From: Grifola frondosa
Lineage: Eukaryota > Basidiomycota > Agaricomycetes > Polyporales > Grifolaceae
NCBI GenBank assembly: GCA_001683735.1
Contig: LUGG01000003.1
Location: forward strand, 2,356,001-2,420,000
Direction: 5' to 3'
Length of the DNA: 64,000 nt
This document shows, one piece after another, positions 46,609-57,445 of this stretch (position 1 is its first letter; each line of letters begins with the position of its first letter). Under the pieces are notes generated by a model. It was not told where the DNA came from, made no database searches, and worked only from the letters and a program-made list of their open reading frames with translations. Position numbers and translations under genes: made by a program.

Positions 46609-47250
46609 TATCACTTCAATGGTCTGCTTGACTGCTGCGTAATTATTGAATGATGATTGCCAGACACCCAGTGACTGAAACTACACAACCAGGTTGCGAT
46701 CAAGGCTGAGCAACTGGTGATCCAACATATATTTGGAGAAAAAACTGCTTTCCCTCACCTTTGACTGTGTTTAATAAAATGCTTCCAGTAGCTTCGAGTC
46801 CGGAGTATGTACTATGCACCCACACGTGTACAGGGGACCTGCAGGCCAACAAGTGCTGGCAGTCAGAGTATTAACCTGGATACGTGTGACACCTCACTAA
46901 TGATCGATGAGGCTGTATTCGGCCAGTCGCGGGAGCTCGATGACAGTCATCTCTTGATAAGTGAGGGTATTCAGCCGGGTTCCGTTGATACTCGCGATAT
47001 CCAGAGTCAGTGTCGTATTAACTACAGGCTACAGCAGCCAAAAACGATGTACGAATTCATTCATATGTGGAAGTGAACTGGATGCAACCTTGTATAAGAG
47101 TTACAGAAGCGGCCGTTACAAAACAAATGAGCATACAGGCATACAATCGAGAAATGGCAGCTACAGACTTAGGCTCGCTAGCCAGCCTCTATATGTGGAA
47201 GACAGTCGTTCCTCTGTATAGACTACAGACTGTGCACTCTGGACTTGCTA
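46609..47250. other. Intergenic between paralogs B and C
   Basis: Plus-strand frames here carry no motif; the region would be the promoter of paralog B and the terminator of paralog C. Confidence 0.5.
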
Positions 47251-48715
47251 TCACCTGCAGCCATGATCATCAAATTCCCACATGCCCACCATTCCGTAGA
47301 GATAGCCCTGATGTCGTTCAGTCAAACACGTCCACTGAGATGAAGAGTAATTCCTACCCTGTACTCGCAATTCTTGGGATGGTCAAAATGTCTGTCATGT
47401 ATATTGGCTGGCGTGCTTCCACACATGACATTCCAATCATCACCACTTTGAAGGTTCCAGAGTCGGGCCTCCACACGCTGATCAATTGCAACAAATCAGC
47501 GTAACGACATTTGAAACTAGGTGACCATTACTGACATGCATTCCTGAACCATCCTGGAGGCAGCCCTGGAGAGACAATCAACAAGAATAACAAAAATAAT
47601 ATGTAAGTTTTTTTGCCTGATCATAGACATCTCCCCAATATGGTAGACAACCCATCTCGTCGAACTCTACAAGCCATTGTCCTAAGATGCCATCAGCTCC
47701 CTGTTGGAGAGCAATTAATGATCAGCATGTAGCACCAGGCAGAGATATACACAAACTTGCCATATCCTTGCACCTGTCCGGTTTCGGGATGATGCGGCCA
47801 TGAATTGTGATTGGCATGTCGATACATGCCTCTAGCCCACTGTAGCCGTACGGAATCCCCGTCAAGCGTGATGTATATTCCCTGGTGCCGTAGGAATAGC
47901 ATCTCGAATCTCCTCGAGGCTCTTCCCACTGGAGACCGAGGCGTATTCGCTCGTATTCCTTCCGCTGCCGTTCTTCTGCGCGTCTCTCCCGTTCCCATTT
48001 CTCGTGTTCTTGACGATGTTCTTCGCGCTGCTTCTCCCATTCGCGTTCCTCCAAGCGCTGACGGGCTTCTTCTCGTTCGTGCTCGAGGCGTTCGTGGGTC
48101 CATCGGTCGCGTTCTTGTTGGTGCTCCTTCTCCCTTTCTCGCTCTCGCTGCCTTTCACGTTCGATCTCTTTCTCTCGTTCGAGACGCTCTTGATCCCATC
48201 GTCTACGTTCTTCCTCATGGTCGCGATCCGCCTGATCACGCCGTCGTCGGTCCTGTTCATATTCTCGCTCCCATTGTTCGCGTTCGTCCATATGTGCCTT
48301 CCGCTCTTTCTCCCATTCTACTTCATGCCTCTCTTGCTCCGCGGGATCGCAAAGGTCGGCGTGCTGTTTCTCCATACGAGCATTCTGCCAGAACAAACTC
48401 GCTAGGACAAGCACGATGAGCACCCAGAAAACACACTGAGAGATTATGTGTCCCCATGATTTGCGTCTGTGTCCATAAGTGGGTACGGCATCTACAACTG
48501 GTACATTGAGAGGTGTTCGTTCATGACTTCGTAGCGATTTGTTAAAACATTTCATCTGAACATAAATGATACGAGCCTCACGGCACATCGTTGTTCCTGT
48601 AATCACACATTTTAGATATCAAAATCAAGAATGTAGTGATAACCTACTGCCACACATCATGCAAGTTGCTGTAAGGCGGGGGTGCCGGTGCACTATCCGA
48701 AGTGTTGAACGACAT
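47251..48715 (-). CDS. Membrane-anchored coiled-coil protein with duplicated Cys-rich domain, paralog C
   Basis: Exons 48715-48656, 48576-47761, 47700-47617, 47565-47536, 47477-47358 and 47307-47251 give 388 residues. MSFNTSDSAPAPPPYSNL is the N-terminus; the helix SQCVFWVLIVLVLASLFWQ lies about residues 60-80. Roughly 150 residues of Glu/Arg-rich heptad-like sequence follow. The Cys-rich half one is CYSYGTREYTSRLTGIPYGYSGLEAC, CKDM, GADGILGQWLVEFDEMGCLPYWGDVYDQ. Half two is GCLQDGSGMH, RVEARLWNLQSGDDWNVMCGSTPANI, NCEYR and GYLYGMVGMWEFDDHGCR. Two introns (47701-47760, 47566-47616) start with GC instead of GT. The first splice (acceptor CCGTGAG) is weak and chosen because it restores the LHD-AR motif shared with paralog B. 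It is head-to-tail with paralog B, 642 bp apart. Confidence 0.75.
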
Positions 48716-49382
48716 TGCAATCCGATCAACTCAGGATGCAACGATAATGAAACAGCAGGGCTAAATGAGGACCAGGTGCACAATCAATTGCGAGTTCAAA
48801 CTTGTATTGTTGCGCTGTGGTTTTCAAAGAAAATTAAATCCATTGGAAAATCGAGCGGTCGAATCATACAAACTGTTATTTTGTGCGTACTGCTATCAGC
48901 AGATGAGATGGACGATCGACAGCAAAATCAGCATAGCCGCCGACTGGAACAGCCGCGGAGGATCGGGACATGCCGATGATAGTCCTCTCTTGATAACATG
49001 TCGAGACCGTCGATACAGGTTGATATGTGTTCATTCAAGCACAGTGCATCCCCACCATCCACTGTCTGAAAATCGCACCTATTGACTCTTCTGACGCCGT
49101 CCAGAAGTTACGCCGTTGTTTACGACATTCTTGCGATTATGGCCCCGGTGTCAGCGATAAGTCGATACTCTTTTCGGGTGGGATACACAGTCTGGTCTAC
49201 AACCTCGGGCGTTCGTCGCACTGCGATAAGCGGCTGTCATTTCTCAAGGCGAGGGCTTGCCACGCTGGCTGAGGTAGCTTTCGCGCATCTTCACCACTGC
49301 ATCCAAAGATTTTACAGTCGAAATGTGACAGGATGCCAAGTCTGACCCTGCATTTCGGATTCCTCTTATTGATTTCAGCAGG
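48716..49382. other. Upstream region of divergent genes
   Basis: Between paralog C and the dioxygenase. It probably contains the first coding exon of the dioxygenase; an ATG at 49132 begins an open frame (MAPVSAISRYSF) but it does not show the expected family start, so I leave it unassigned. Confidence 0.4.
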
Positions 49383-50599
49383 TTCCGCAACGCTACGTCC
49401 CAGGTCGAGAAGCATCAGACTGCAGAAGAGATTGTGAAAGGGTTTACGGAAGTTGGTTTCATATACCTGGATAAGCATGGGATACCGGACGGCACTGTGA
49501 AGCAGGCGTTCCAGAAAGTGAGTGGCGAGTCTCATATATGCTTTATCTATCGCTCACAAGCTACGCAAATAGAGCGCTGAATTCTTCAGCCTGCCCGCGG
49601 AAATCAAGGTGAAAATATTGCAACCCCCTGACGCTGCGAACGACTAATCTCTCCCGACAGGATGAGCTTGCTTGGAATGATCCCCGTTCCAATCGAGGCT
49701 ACGTGAAAATTGGCCGAGAGCGTGTTACCCAGTCCGCCGATAGTAATGAGATCGCGCAACTGCGAGCCAAAGCACCCGACTTCAAGGAGTCTATGGAGAT
49801 CGGCAGAGACTGGGACACAACATGGAAGAATCATTGGCCTCGTGAAACTGACGCCCCCGAGTTCAAACAGACTATGCTCGATTTCTTCCAAACCTGTCAT
49901 GACCTTCACACGCTAGTTATGCGTGCGATCGCTCTCGGACTCGGACTTGATGAGAAGTTCTTTGATGACAAGATCAACGAGCAATACCATAACCTTCGTC
50001 TACTGTCCTATCCGCCAATCCGCACGAGCCTTCTTAGGCAAGATGGTCAGGCTCGCGCTGGTGCCCATTCTGGTAAGTTAGAAATCAAAATCCAGATTCA
50101 ACATTCACTTAGTGCGGTACACAGACTATGGTACCTTGACTTTGTTGTTCCAGGACTCAGTATATATTTTGCGCCTTTTCAAAAATGTTCGCTTATCACA
50201 TATCTCAGGTTGGTGGCTTGGAGGTTCTGAATCCCCATACCAAGCAGTACCAAGCTGCCATGCCCATCGTACGCATTTCGACGTACCTGACCAGCTTGCT
50301 CGCTGACATTCCATCAGCCTGGTACTATCGTCGTCAATGCCGGCGATCTTCTATCGCGATGGAGTAACGATACCCTCCGCTCGACGCTCCACAGAGTGGT
50401 TGCGCCGCCTGCCAAGAAGATCAGCGAGACTGAGGGTATCACGCCCGCCAGGCAGTCCATCGCGTTCTTCTGTAATCCTAACGGAGGCGCTGAGATCTCA
50501 TGTCTGCCAAACTGTTATGGTCCTGGCAAAGACAAGAAGTATGCCTCTGTGACTACAGAGCAGTATATCGTTGGACGATTGCAGGCAACTTATCAGTGA
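49383..50599 (+). CDS. 2-oxoglutarate/Fe(II)-dependent dioxygenase, isopenicillin-N-synthase/flavonol-synthase-like
   Basis: Readable from an exon beginning RNATSQVEKHQTAEEIVKGF, then VGFIYLDKHGIPDG, SAEFFSLPAEIK, DELAWNDPRSNRGYVKIGRE, HNLRLLSYP and QARAGAHS|DYGTLTLLFQD, where H and D are the first two iron ligands. GGLEVLNPHTKQY, PGTIVVNAGDLLSRWSND and TLHRVVAPP (third ligand His) follow, and RQSIAFFCNPNG carries the 2-oxoglutarate-binding Arg. It ends YIVGRLQATYQ. The substrate is unknown; fungal members act on small secondary metabolites. The N-terminal exon is missing from my model. All catalytic residues are present, so it is probably active. Confidence 0.85.
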
Positions 50600-51055
50600 A
50601 GGCCGGTTTCGGTCCGGGCTTGCGTTATTCATGACGGGGAAGGACATGTAGGCCTGTAGATTCGTTGGGGAATTATCAAGGGGAAGGGTCAATGATGTAT
50701 ATCAATTATCATTGAGAATATTTAGATGATTCGCAGACTCGCAGTGGTCAGTGCTCATTGAGACCTGTGAACATTGAACGATATAGCAACACGTGACATA
50801 CGCGCATGTCGATACGTGAGCGCGTCGCAATGTCCTGAACGTTACTGTGTCACTGCAGTGAAGTGAAATCAGCGTGAGGCAGAGCTTGGAGGCGATTCTA
50901 CCCTTCAGGTATGTAAAATTGGTCAACTCGAGGTCTCTTTTTCATTGTTGAAGTTGAATCCCTCAGGGAACATACTAGTAAGTTGCGGGTGGCTGATCGC
51001 GAAATATCACAGTTCTGACATTCCAAGCTTGTCTGAAGTTTGCTACACCATCAAA
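50600..51055. other. Intergenic
   Basis: No gene seen between the dioxygenase and the FIST protein gene. Confidence 0.5.
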
Positions 51056-52644
51056 ATGGCGCTCCAGATGAGCACCATCCTATCGAGGTCAACATCAGAG
51101 GTCCTCTCCCACATATCTCATCTGCGCCCTACATCGTCCATGAACCCTTTGCTGTTCACGCTCTCCGTATCGCCCCTCGTCAGTTCTGAGGAGCTCTCCA
51201 CACTCGTCTCACAACTTACATCTCTATCCAGCAATTCGCTGGGATGTCTCTCAGCGCCCATTCCCTCCTGTAGCCCATCTTGGCGCAATTATACTGCATG
51301 CTCTGTGCGGTCTTCGATGAGAAAATGGCTACACCTTTTAGGAGTACAATTCCGGGTCGCAAAGCCGCTCAGGTTGGGCGCTGGCACTCTTTCCACAAGG
51401 AAGAAAGCAGGGACCGCGCTTTGAGTGCGGACCCTTCCTCTGAAATGGACTGGGAAGATATCTGGACGAAGGGTACCAGCAATTATGTCTTACCTCCTGA
51501 ACTTGAGAATTTATCGTGGGTACTACGTGCGATTTTCACGATATCAAATTTTCACACGTTAAATCATTCAACAGTGCCAACAGCGTTAATGCTATCGTAT
51601 ATTTGTCTGACAGAGCGCCCGAGGGACTTGATAATTCGCTATCTAAATTTTCTGCAGCTACAAAAGTCGGTTTTTTTTCGTTCTGCGTCTTTCATTGGCA
51701 CGGTCTCAGCCTTCTTTCAAGCTAGGACTAAGTGCCCTATCAACTCCATTTATAACAGGACGCCCATTTACTCTATTTTATGGGACGTCAATCCACGCTG
51801 ATGGAGCGGTCGGTCTTTGCTTGAGCTTGCCCACAAAACCTACTGTGCATGCCACCTTCCCAGGACTACAATCGCTCACACGCCCCTTGATTGTTACAAG
51901 GTACGCACATGGCTCACTAGTGTCTGCGATGTGAATGCAAATATTTTACAGCTCGGAGGGGAACCTCGTCAACTCGCTTGACAACGCCAATCCGTCTCGC
52001 ATCCTACTCTCTGCTATTCACAACCAAAGCGAAGTCCAACTGGCTGGAAGTATGGATCAGACGATGAGAGATGATAAATACTATCTCGGTACCCTCCGCC
52101 AAAGTGGCGGAATTCGAGAAGTAAGAATACCCAATATCCAACAATAGTATCTAATCAATATCCTTCCAGCTGTTCCAGCTGTTCCATATCACGTCCGGCG
52201 ACCCGTCCCGTGGAACGCTTGCGCTCGAGAGCGATGCCGCTCCTGAGGAGGGCACGTTGGTTCAAGTACGTAACAATGCTCTTCTAATATAAGGTTCAAC
52301 AACCTGACACGCCATCCAACCCACAGATGTTCCGGCTTCCTGCACATATTGTTCCAGACACACTATCGGCATACCTCTCAAAATCCGCAACGCTTTCGAG
52401 TGCTCACAAATCCTTCGACCTAACGTTCGTCGCTTCATCCGATGAGACGTCTCTGATCTCGGAGTTGTCAGAACCGCATGAACACGAGCAGACCTTCGTC
52501 TTGGATAACACGTTCCTTGCAGCATCGGAACATGGATTCACTGTGAGTCGTGCTTTGCCAGACGAGGACGGTCGCCCAGTAGCGGAGCGCTCTTGGAGAT
52601 GCACAATACCGGGAGGAAGATTAGGACTGCAATGGGGTTTCTAG
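51056..52644 (+). CDS. FIST-domain protein (FBXO22-like sensory/F-box-associated fold)
   Basis: Starts MALQMSTILSRSTSEVLSHI. FIST N-terminal features follow: SNSLGCLSAP, YTACSV|AVFDEKMATPFRS, GRWHSFHK, then NAIVYLSDRAPEGL, a K|LGLSALSTPFITGRPFTLFYG junction and GTSIHADGAVGLCLSL. The C-terminal part contains ILLSAIHNQS, YYLGTLRQSGGIREL, FQLFHITSGDPSRGTLAL, MFRLPAH and SRALPDEDGRPVAERSW, ending GGRLGLQWGF. FIST modules bind small ligands or act in F-box proteins such as FBXO22; no F-box is visible. At about 51308 the frame changes between YTACSV and AVFDEK, which one added G would repair. Confidence 0.7.
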
Positions 52645-53053
52645 TCACTCAGTCGAGGCACCACATGTAGCGAGGACAGAACTGCAAATGGCAGAAAATT
52701 TTCTGTGTCCCCTACATATCTAATCCTGGTTCTCACAGTCTGCTCAGATTCAGAGTTGGGTAAGAGGCACATGTTCGGAATATCATGATCAATCAATGGC
52801 CTCATACAATGCGATCATTTGAGAATAGTACCACTTGTATTTTAATATGGTGCTATCCTGTATTTCCGGGCAGTACTTCAAAATGCCGATTGTACCTGGA
52901 AGAAGAGCCTCGGCCCATGTGCGACGGCGCCAGTTGAAGCAACAACCAGGCTTGCCATATTTGGACTGTTGTTTGCCCGCGCTCGCGCCGCGGAGTCTGA
53001 GACACTTGACTTCATTCCACTCTCGTTGCGCCTCCCATCTGTCATCTGAAGGG
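52645..53053. other. Intergenic
   Basis: Promoter region of the VPS60 gene; the minus-strand frame at 52789-53115 is antisense to the VPS60 start and has no motif. Confidence 0.5.
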
Positions 53054-53979
53054 ATGAATCGCATTTTCGGTTCCTCTTCGAGCAAGAAGCCCAGGCCCAC
53101 GCTGCAGGATGCCATCTCATCGGTCTGTGCACTGAATACTTACTCTGGTGGACCCACTCACCAACTTGTGGCAATGCTAGACAGACACTAGAATGGCCTC
53201 TATCGAGGTCAAGGTCAAGAAGCTGGACGGAGAACTGGCACGATACAAGGAGCAGATGAGCAAGCTGCGCAACGGCCCCGGCAAGGTGCGTTCCTCCCTA
53301 TGGGGCTGGACTCGCATTGGTTGGGATCTTACCGTAATCATTCACTGCAGAACGCCATCCAGGAACGCGCACTGCGCACGCTCAAACAGAAGCGCATGTA
53401 TGAATCCCAGCTCGCACAGCTCACACAGCAGACATTCAACATGGAGTCGGCCGCGCTCGCGACGGAGAACCTTCGAAACACCATGGCTACGGTGGATGCG
53501 ATGAAGCAAGCGAACAAGGAGTTGCGGAAACAGTATGGGAAGATTGATATTGACAAGATTGAGGTGCGACTTCGTGCAGTCTGGATGGATGTGACCGATA
53601 ACTGATGCCCATAACTGGTAGACTATGCACTATGATATGGAGGACCTCTTGGAGCAGGCGAATGAGATACAGGAGACGTTGGGACGGTCGTATGCTGTGC
53701 CGGATGAGATTGATGAAGCGGACCTTGAAGCTGGTCAGTACCAGCGTGACCTTAACTTCCAAGTATGCTGATGGCCGTGGCAGAGCTGGATGCGCTTGAT
53801 CTGGAGGATGTGGAGGAGGGTACATCGTATCTTGCTGATCTCAACAAGGTACCAGACTTTGTTGACGAGCCACCAGTCGAAGTAGGAGAGGTACGATAAC
53901 ATCATTTCAAACTTTCAACCTGGACTAATGATTATGGCAGACGACAGAACCGAAAGAAGCGGTCAAGACATCGGCATGA
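53054..53979 (+). CDS. VPS60: ESCRT-III subunit Vps60/CHMP5
   Basis: Six exons (53054-53122, 53181-53285, 53351-53563, 53622-53733, 53784-53890, 53941-53979) give 214 residues, the normal length. MNRIFGSSSSKKPRPTLQDAI, then RMASIEVKVKKLDGELARYKEQM and KRMYESQLAQLTQQTFNMESAA form the basic Snf7 hairpin. DMEDLLEQANEIQETLGRSY and PDEIDEADLEAELDALDLED are the diagnostic acidic part of CHMP5, followed by a short tail. It works at multivesicular endosomes, where it helps regulate Vps4 through Vta1. All introns are 50-65 bp with GT-AG ends. No frame problem. Confidence 0.95.
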
Positions 53980-54106
53980 CGGTGCCCGTATGCACTGTAC
54001 TTTATTCCCACTGGTATTACTATGATCCGTACAGGCGGTACTCAAGATGGCATGTACATTAGATGTACGAGCTTTTTTTTTCGGATTCGAATATACGGTG
54101 AACTAC

Positions 54107-54463
54107 TCATTTCCCCCTGAACGCTATCTCCACTACGACTAGTCCTGTGATGATGATTGATGCAATCATTGACATAACTTGACAACGCCAGCGGAACAGC
54201 TCGGCGACTGAAGATGCGAACAATAGTGAGTTCCGATTTCCGGGACGACATGACATCAGATACGCACAAGAGTCGTCAGATTCCTTGCATCCCCAACAGG
54301 CACCGATGAACCAAGCGGGGAAAAGCAGGAACCCAAGGAGAAAGAGAACCTTCTCAGGAGGCCAGCGCTGCGGGTCTGGAGGACCGAAGAAGGGCAACTT
54401 GTCCATCACATTCCGTGGGTGAGGCCCCCATCTCGACAATTCCGTAGGAGTGGTGTCGTATAG
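54107..54463 (-). CDS. Small Trp/Pro-rich membrane protein (partial model)
   Basis: Minus-strand exon begins after an AG at 54464: LYDTTPTELSRWGPHPRNVMD, then PPDPQRWPPEKVLFLLGFLLFPAWFIGACWG, a hydrophobic helix preceded by the WPPEK motif. RWRCQVMSMIASIIITGLVVVEIAF forms a second helix near the C-terminus. I recognise this arrangement from short basidiomycete membrane proteins of unknown function. At least one 5' exon is missing, and the middle (CAYLMSCRPGNRNSLLF) may contain an intron. Divergent from the phospholipase gene. Confidence 0.55.
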   Translation of the reverse strand, partial: LYDTTPTELSRWGPHPRNVMDKLPFFGPPDPQRWPPEKVLFLLGFLLFPAWFIGACWGCKESDDSCAYLMSCRPGNRNSLLFASSVAELFRWRCQVMSMIASIIITGLVVVEIAFRGK

Positions 54464-55132
54464 CTGTTAATTGAGTTCAGCTTTTACCGTGCATGCCATA
54501 TTTCTGAAACTCACGCTCAGTGTAGTTGCATGGCTGGGGGTATACTCCAGTGATACCTTTGAAGGAGAGTTGTATGGACTTTCGCTGAAATTGAACTACG
54601 GATTTCAGAAACTAGATTCGAGTGCGGTGACGAAATGCGATTCACCTCTTGGACAGAGGGGGGTTTCGAATCTGTTTGGTGTTCCATGCCTTGGTGAGGG
54701 GCCAGGGCGAGCATCGAGTCAACTGCCATTCTTATTAATTCATTCATTAGACTCTGAGCCTGCAGCGGAAGTGATCAGCATCCGAACCATCCTGAGGTGC
54801 ACGTGCTCAGACCACCGATCGGCGGTGAATACTAGGAAGCGCCTGCAGCCGTTCAACTACCGTCTCGCACCATACTCATTAATGTCAAGGTACCCATTGA
54901 TGTTCACATGTCTAACCTTTTATTACATGCTTGGAAACACCACGCATCGATGTCTTCCAAATCACCCACCTAAGCCCTCTTGTAATCAGTGGCGACAAAT
55001 CTAATTGGCATCCTGTGGGACGGTTAGGTGGAATTACCAATGTCCGGTGAAAAATCTGTTAAATTATCACCAGCAGCGATACTTTATAGAGAGCGTACGT
55101 CTGATCAAATTGTCTGACGACTTTGTGCCACC
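54464..55132. other. Divergent promoter region; 5' exon of the small membrane protein gene presumably here
   Basis: A 177-codon plus-strand frame spans 54471-55004 but lies where the first exon of the minus-strand gene is expected and has no family features; I do not call it. Confidence 0.4.
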
Positions 55133-57343
55133 ATGAACATCCTGCTTGTCACAATCCTTTTGGGTTACAGTTCTTTTGCAGCATCCCAGACAGCTGCAGA
55201 AGTCGCCTATACTCCTATTTTGGCTCCATGCCCATCGGGCACAGAGCTCATCCGCCTCACAGGAGCTCAAAACCAGTCCCTTAGTTCCTCCGAGGCTGCA
55301 TACATCTCGACTCGACACCGCACAGTCATACCCAAAGCATGGGTGTCTTACCTCGAGAACGTGCAACAAAGCACAAATCAATCACTGCCGGTCTACGTCC
55401 ACGACATCTTCTGCGGTAATTACGGTTATGACGTCGCTCCGAAACTTGGCATCTCAGTGAGCGGAGGGGGTTACAGAGCTGCTGTCTTCGGAGCCGGCGT
55501 CTTGAATGCTCTGGACGGGCGAAACATCTCTTCCATCCGTGCTGGGACGGGTGGCCTCCTACAGGCGACCTCGTACATATCTGGGCTTTCCGGAGGCTCA
55601 TGGCTCGTAGGTTCCCTTGCCCAGGCCGATTTCCCTACGATTCCTGGTCTCATCTTTGGGAATCCGAACGCGAGCACTCATGAGTTTGGCGGATGGATTG
55701 CAGAAGTTGATCTTCTCGCACCAACCGCTGATAATGAGACCAATATAGCATATTTAGAGGAAATAATACAAGAGCCGTCTGGAAAGTATGCTGCTGGATT
55801 TCAAGTCTCGCGCGCAGACGACTTGTCTCGTTTGTACGCGCGGCACTTCGTGAACGGCACGAACGTGAACAACTTCTTCAATAATTCACTTCTTCATGGA
55901 GCAGGCATCACGTTCTCTGCCATTGCAGATGTGTGAGTATATCGGATATGCTGCATTGGAGCTTATACTGACGTGCGCCGTCTCTTCAGTCCATCGTTCA
56001 ATGCATACGAGCAACCATTTCCGATACTCGTTGCTGATTCTTTTTCTCCCAATGGGAACATGTCGACCATGCTCGATTGGACAGGCGTTGCCGTTCCCCT
56101 AACAAACCCCATCTACGAATTCAATGTTTGTATGTATTTTCTTTCAAGCTACAGAACCCTTACTCAGGCTGATTTAATCAAGTCGAGATGGGTTCCTTTG
56201 ATCCAATGCTGTCTGCCTTTACCCCAACCAAGTATTTGGGATCGTCTAACGACAGTACATGTGTAACCAATTTTGATCAAGTATCCTTCATTGTAAGCAC
56301 CTCGTCGATGGAGGGAGCAGTGAGTTGAACATTCATATAATGTTTGGCCGACCGATCTTAACTTCTTTCCGTGCAATAAAGGTAGCGTATGTACAGCAAA
56401 CAGAACTTTCTGAGAGAGCGATAGACACCACTGAGCAGCGCATTCGTGAGTTGCTGTGTCACACAATCTCTCCTTCTCCTAACAAGTCCTCCGTGTAGGA
56501 GCCACCACCGACAGTCCTGCTGAGCTCCCACCCAATCCCAACGTCAATACGTCTCTTGCATTATTTCCCAATCCCTTCTACGGTGCTGCGGCAAATTCCT
56601 TCATTGATACGAATGAAACAGTGTTACAGCTTGTGGATGGCAGTCTGGATGGCGAGAACATACCGATTCAGCCATTCCTCGTAAAGGCGCGTGGCGTGGA
56701 CGTCATTCTGGCCGTTGACGCAGTGAGTTTAATGTGTATATTTGAACCTCACCGTACGAGTCTCATAATCCTTCTCTTTTTCCTTAGGGAGACCAAGCTC
56801 ACGAGGGCGAGATAGATGATAATTTCGCAGATGGCAGCGCACTAATCGTGTGTTCCTTCTTCTGCATCTGTTGACAGATATTGACTTCAATCTACGCAGG
56901 CAACACAACTTCGCGTCTCACAGCCGCTACTTCGATCGCACTACTCCTTCCCTCCCGTGCCCACGTCCCACACTATGTTCCTCTCTCAAAACCTTACGAA
57001 GCGTCCGACATTCTTCGGCTGCAACACCGACCCGTCCGCGCCGCTCGTAATCTATCTCGCGAATGGTGCAGCGCCCCTTGGCCAGTCGCCCGTCACCAAT
57101 ATTTCGGCGGGGCAAACAAGCATCTCGACAGAGCAAATGAATGCGATGCTCGCGCAGACGTTTGACATTGCGACGCAGGGCATAGCCGTGGAGACGCAAT
57201 CTCATGGAGAGACAGTCTGGCAGAAGGACCCGGAGTGGCCGGCGTGTCTGGCTTGCGCTGTCGCCGATCGCGCGAGGAGACGGATCAACGAAGAGAGGAG
57301 CGGCGTGTGTGCGATGTGCATGGCGAGGTACTGTTGGAATTGA
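55133..57343 (+). CDS. PLB1: Secreted lysophospholipase / phospholipase B
   Basis: A 19-residue signal peptide (MNILLVTILLGYSSFAASQ) is followed by ELIRLTGAQNQSLSSSEAAY. The active site has LGISVSGGGYRAAVFGAGVLNALD and YISGLSGGSWLVGSLAQ, where GLSGGS carries the nucleophile Ser. LVDGSLDGENIPIQPFLVK carries the paired Asp. Many N-glycosylation sequons (NQS, NIS, NAS, NGT, NNS) fit a secreted or GPI-type enzyme. The ending KRPTFFGCN, then ACLACAVADRARRR and CARYCWN-like Cys residues are typical of fungal PLB. At least five introns; the acceptor at 56902 (CTACGCAG) keeps the frame between GSALI and the PPVPTSHTMFLSQ block. It hydrolyses acyl chains of phospholipids outside the cell. No GPI signal is obvious. 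Confidence 0.9.
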
Positions 57344-57445
57344 TGCAGGAGGGCCCAACATCGCTGTAAATGTTGTTTTTGATCTCCCGATATCAGCATT
57401 ACATTGATGCAGCTCGTTATTAGCGTAGTTATTGCATATGCAAGA

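Noticed and set aside
46807..47504. Plus-strand open frames of 86-145 codons
   Set aside because: They are antisense to paralog C, whose exons are supported by conserved sequence and phase, or lie in the intergenic gap.
47811..48419. 202-codon plus-strand hydrophobic/Arg-rich frame
   Set aside because: It is the reverse shadow of the Glu/Arg-rich coiled-coil exon of paralog C.
54471..55004. 177-codon plus-strand open frame
   Set aside because: No family motif, and it lies antisense to the expected 5' exon of the minus-strand membrane protein gene.
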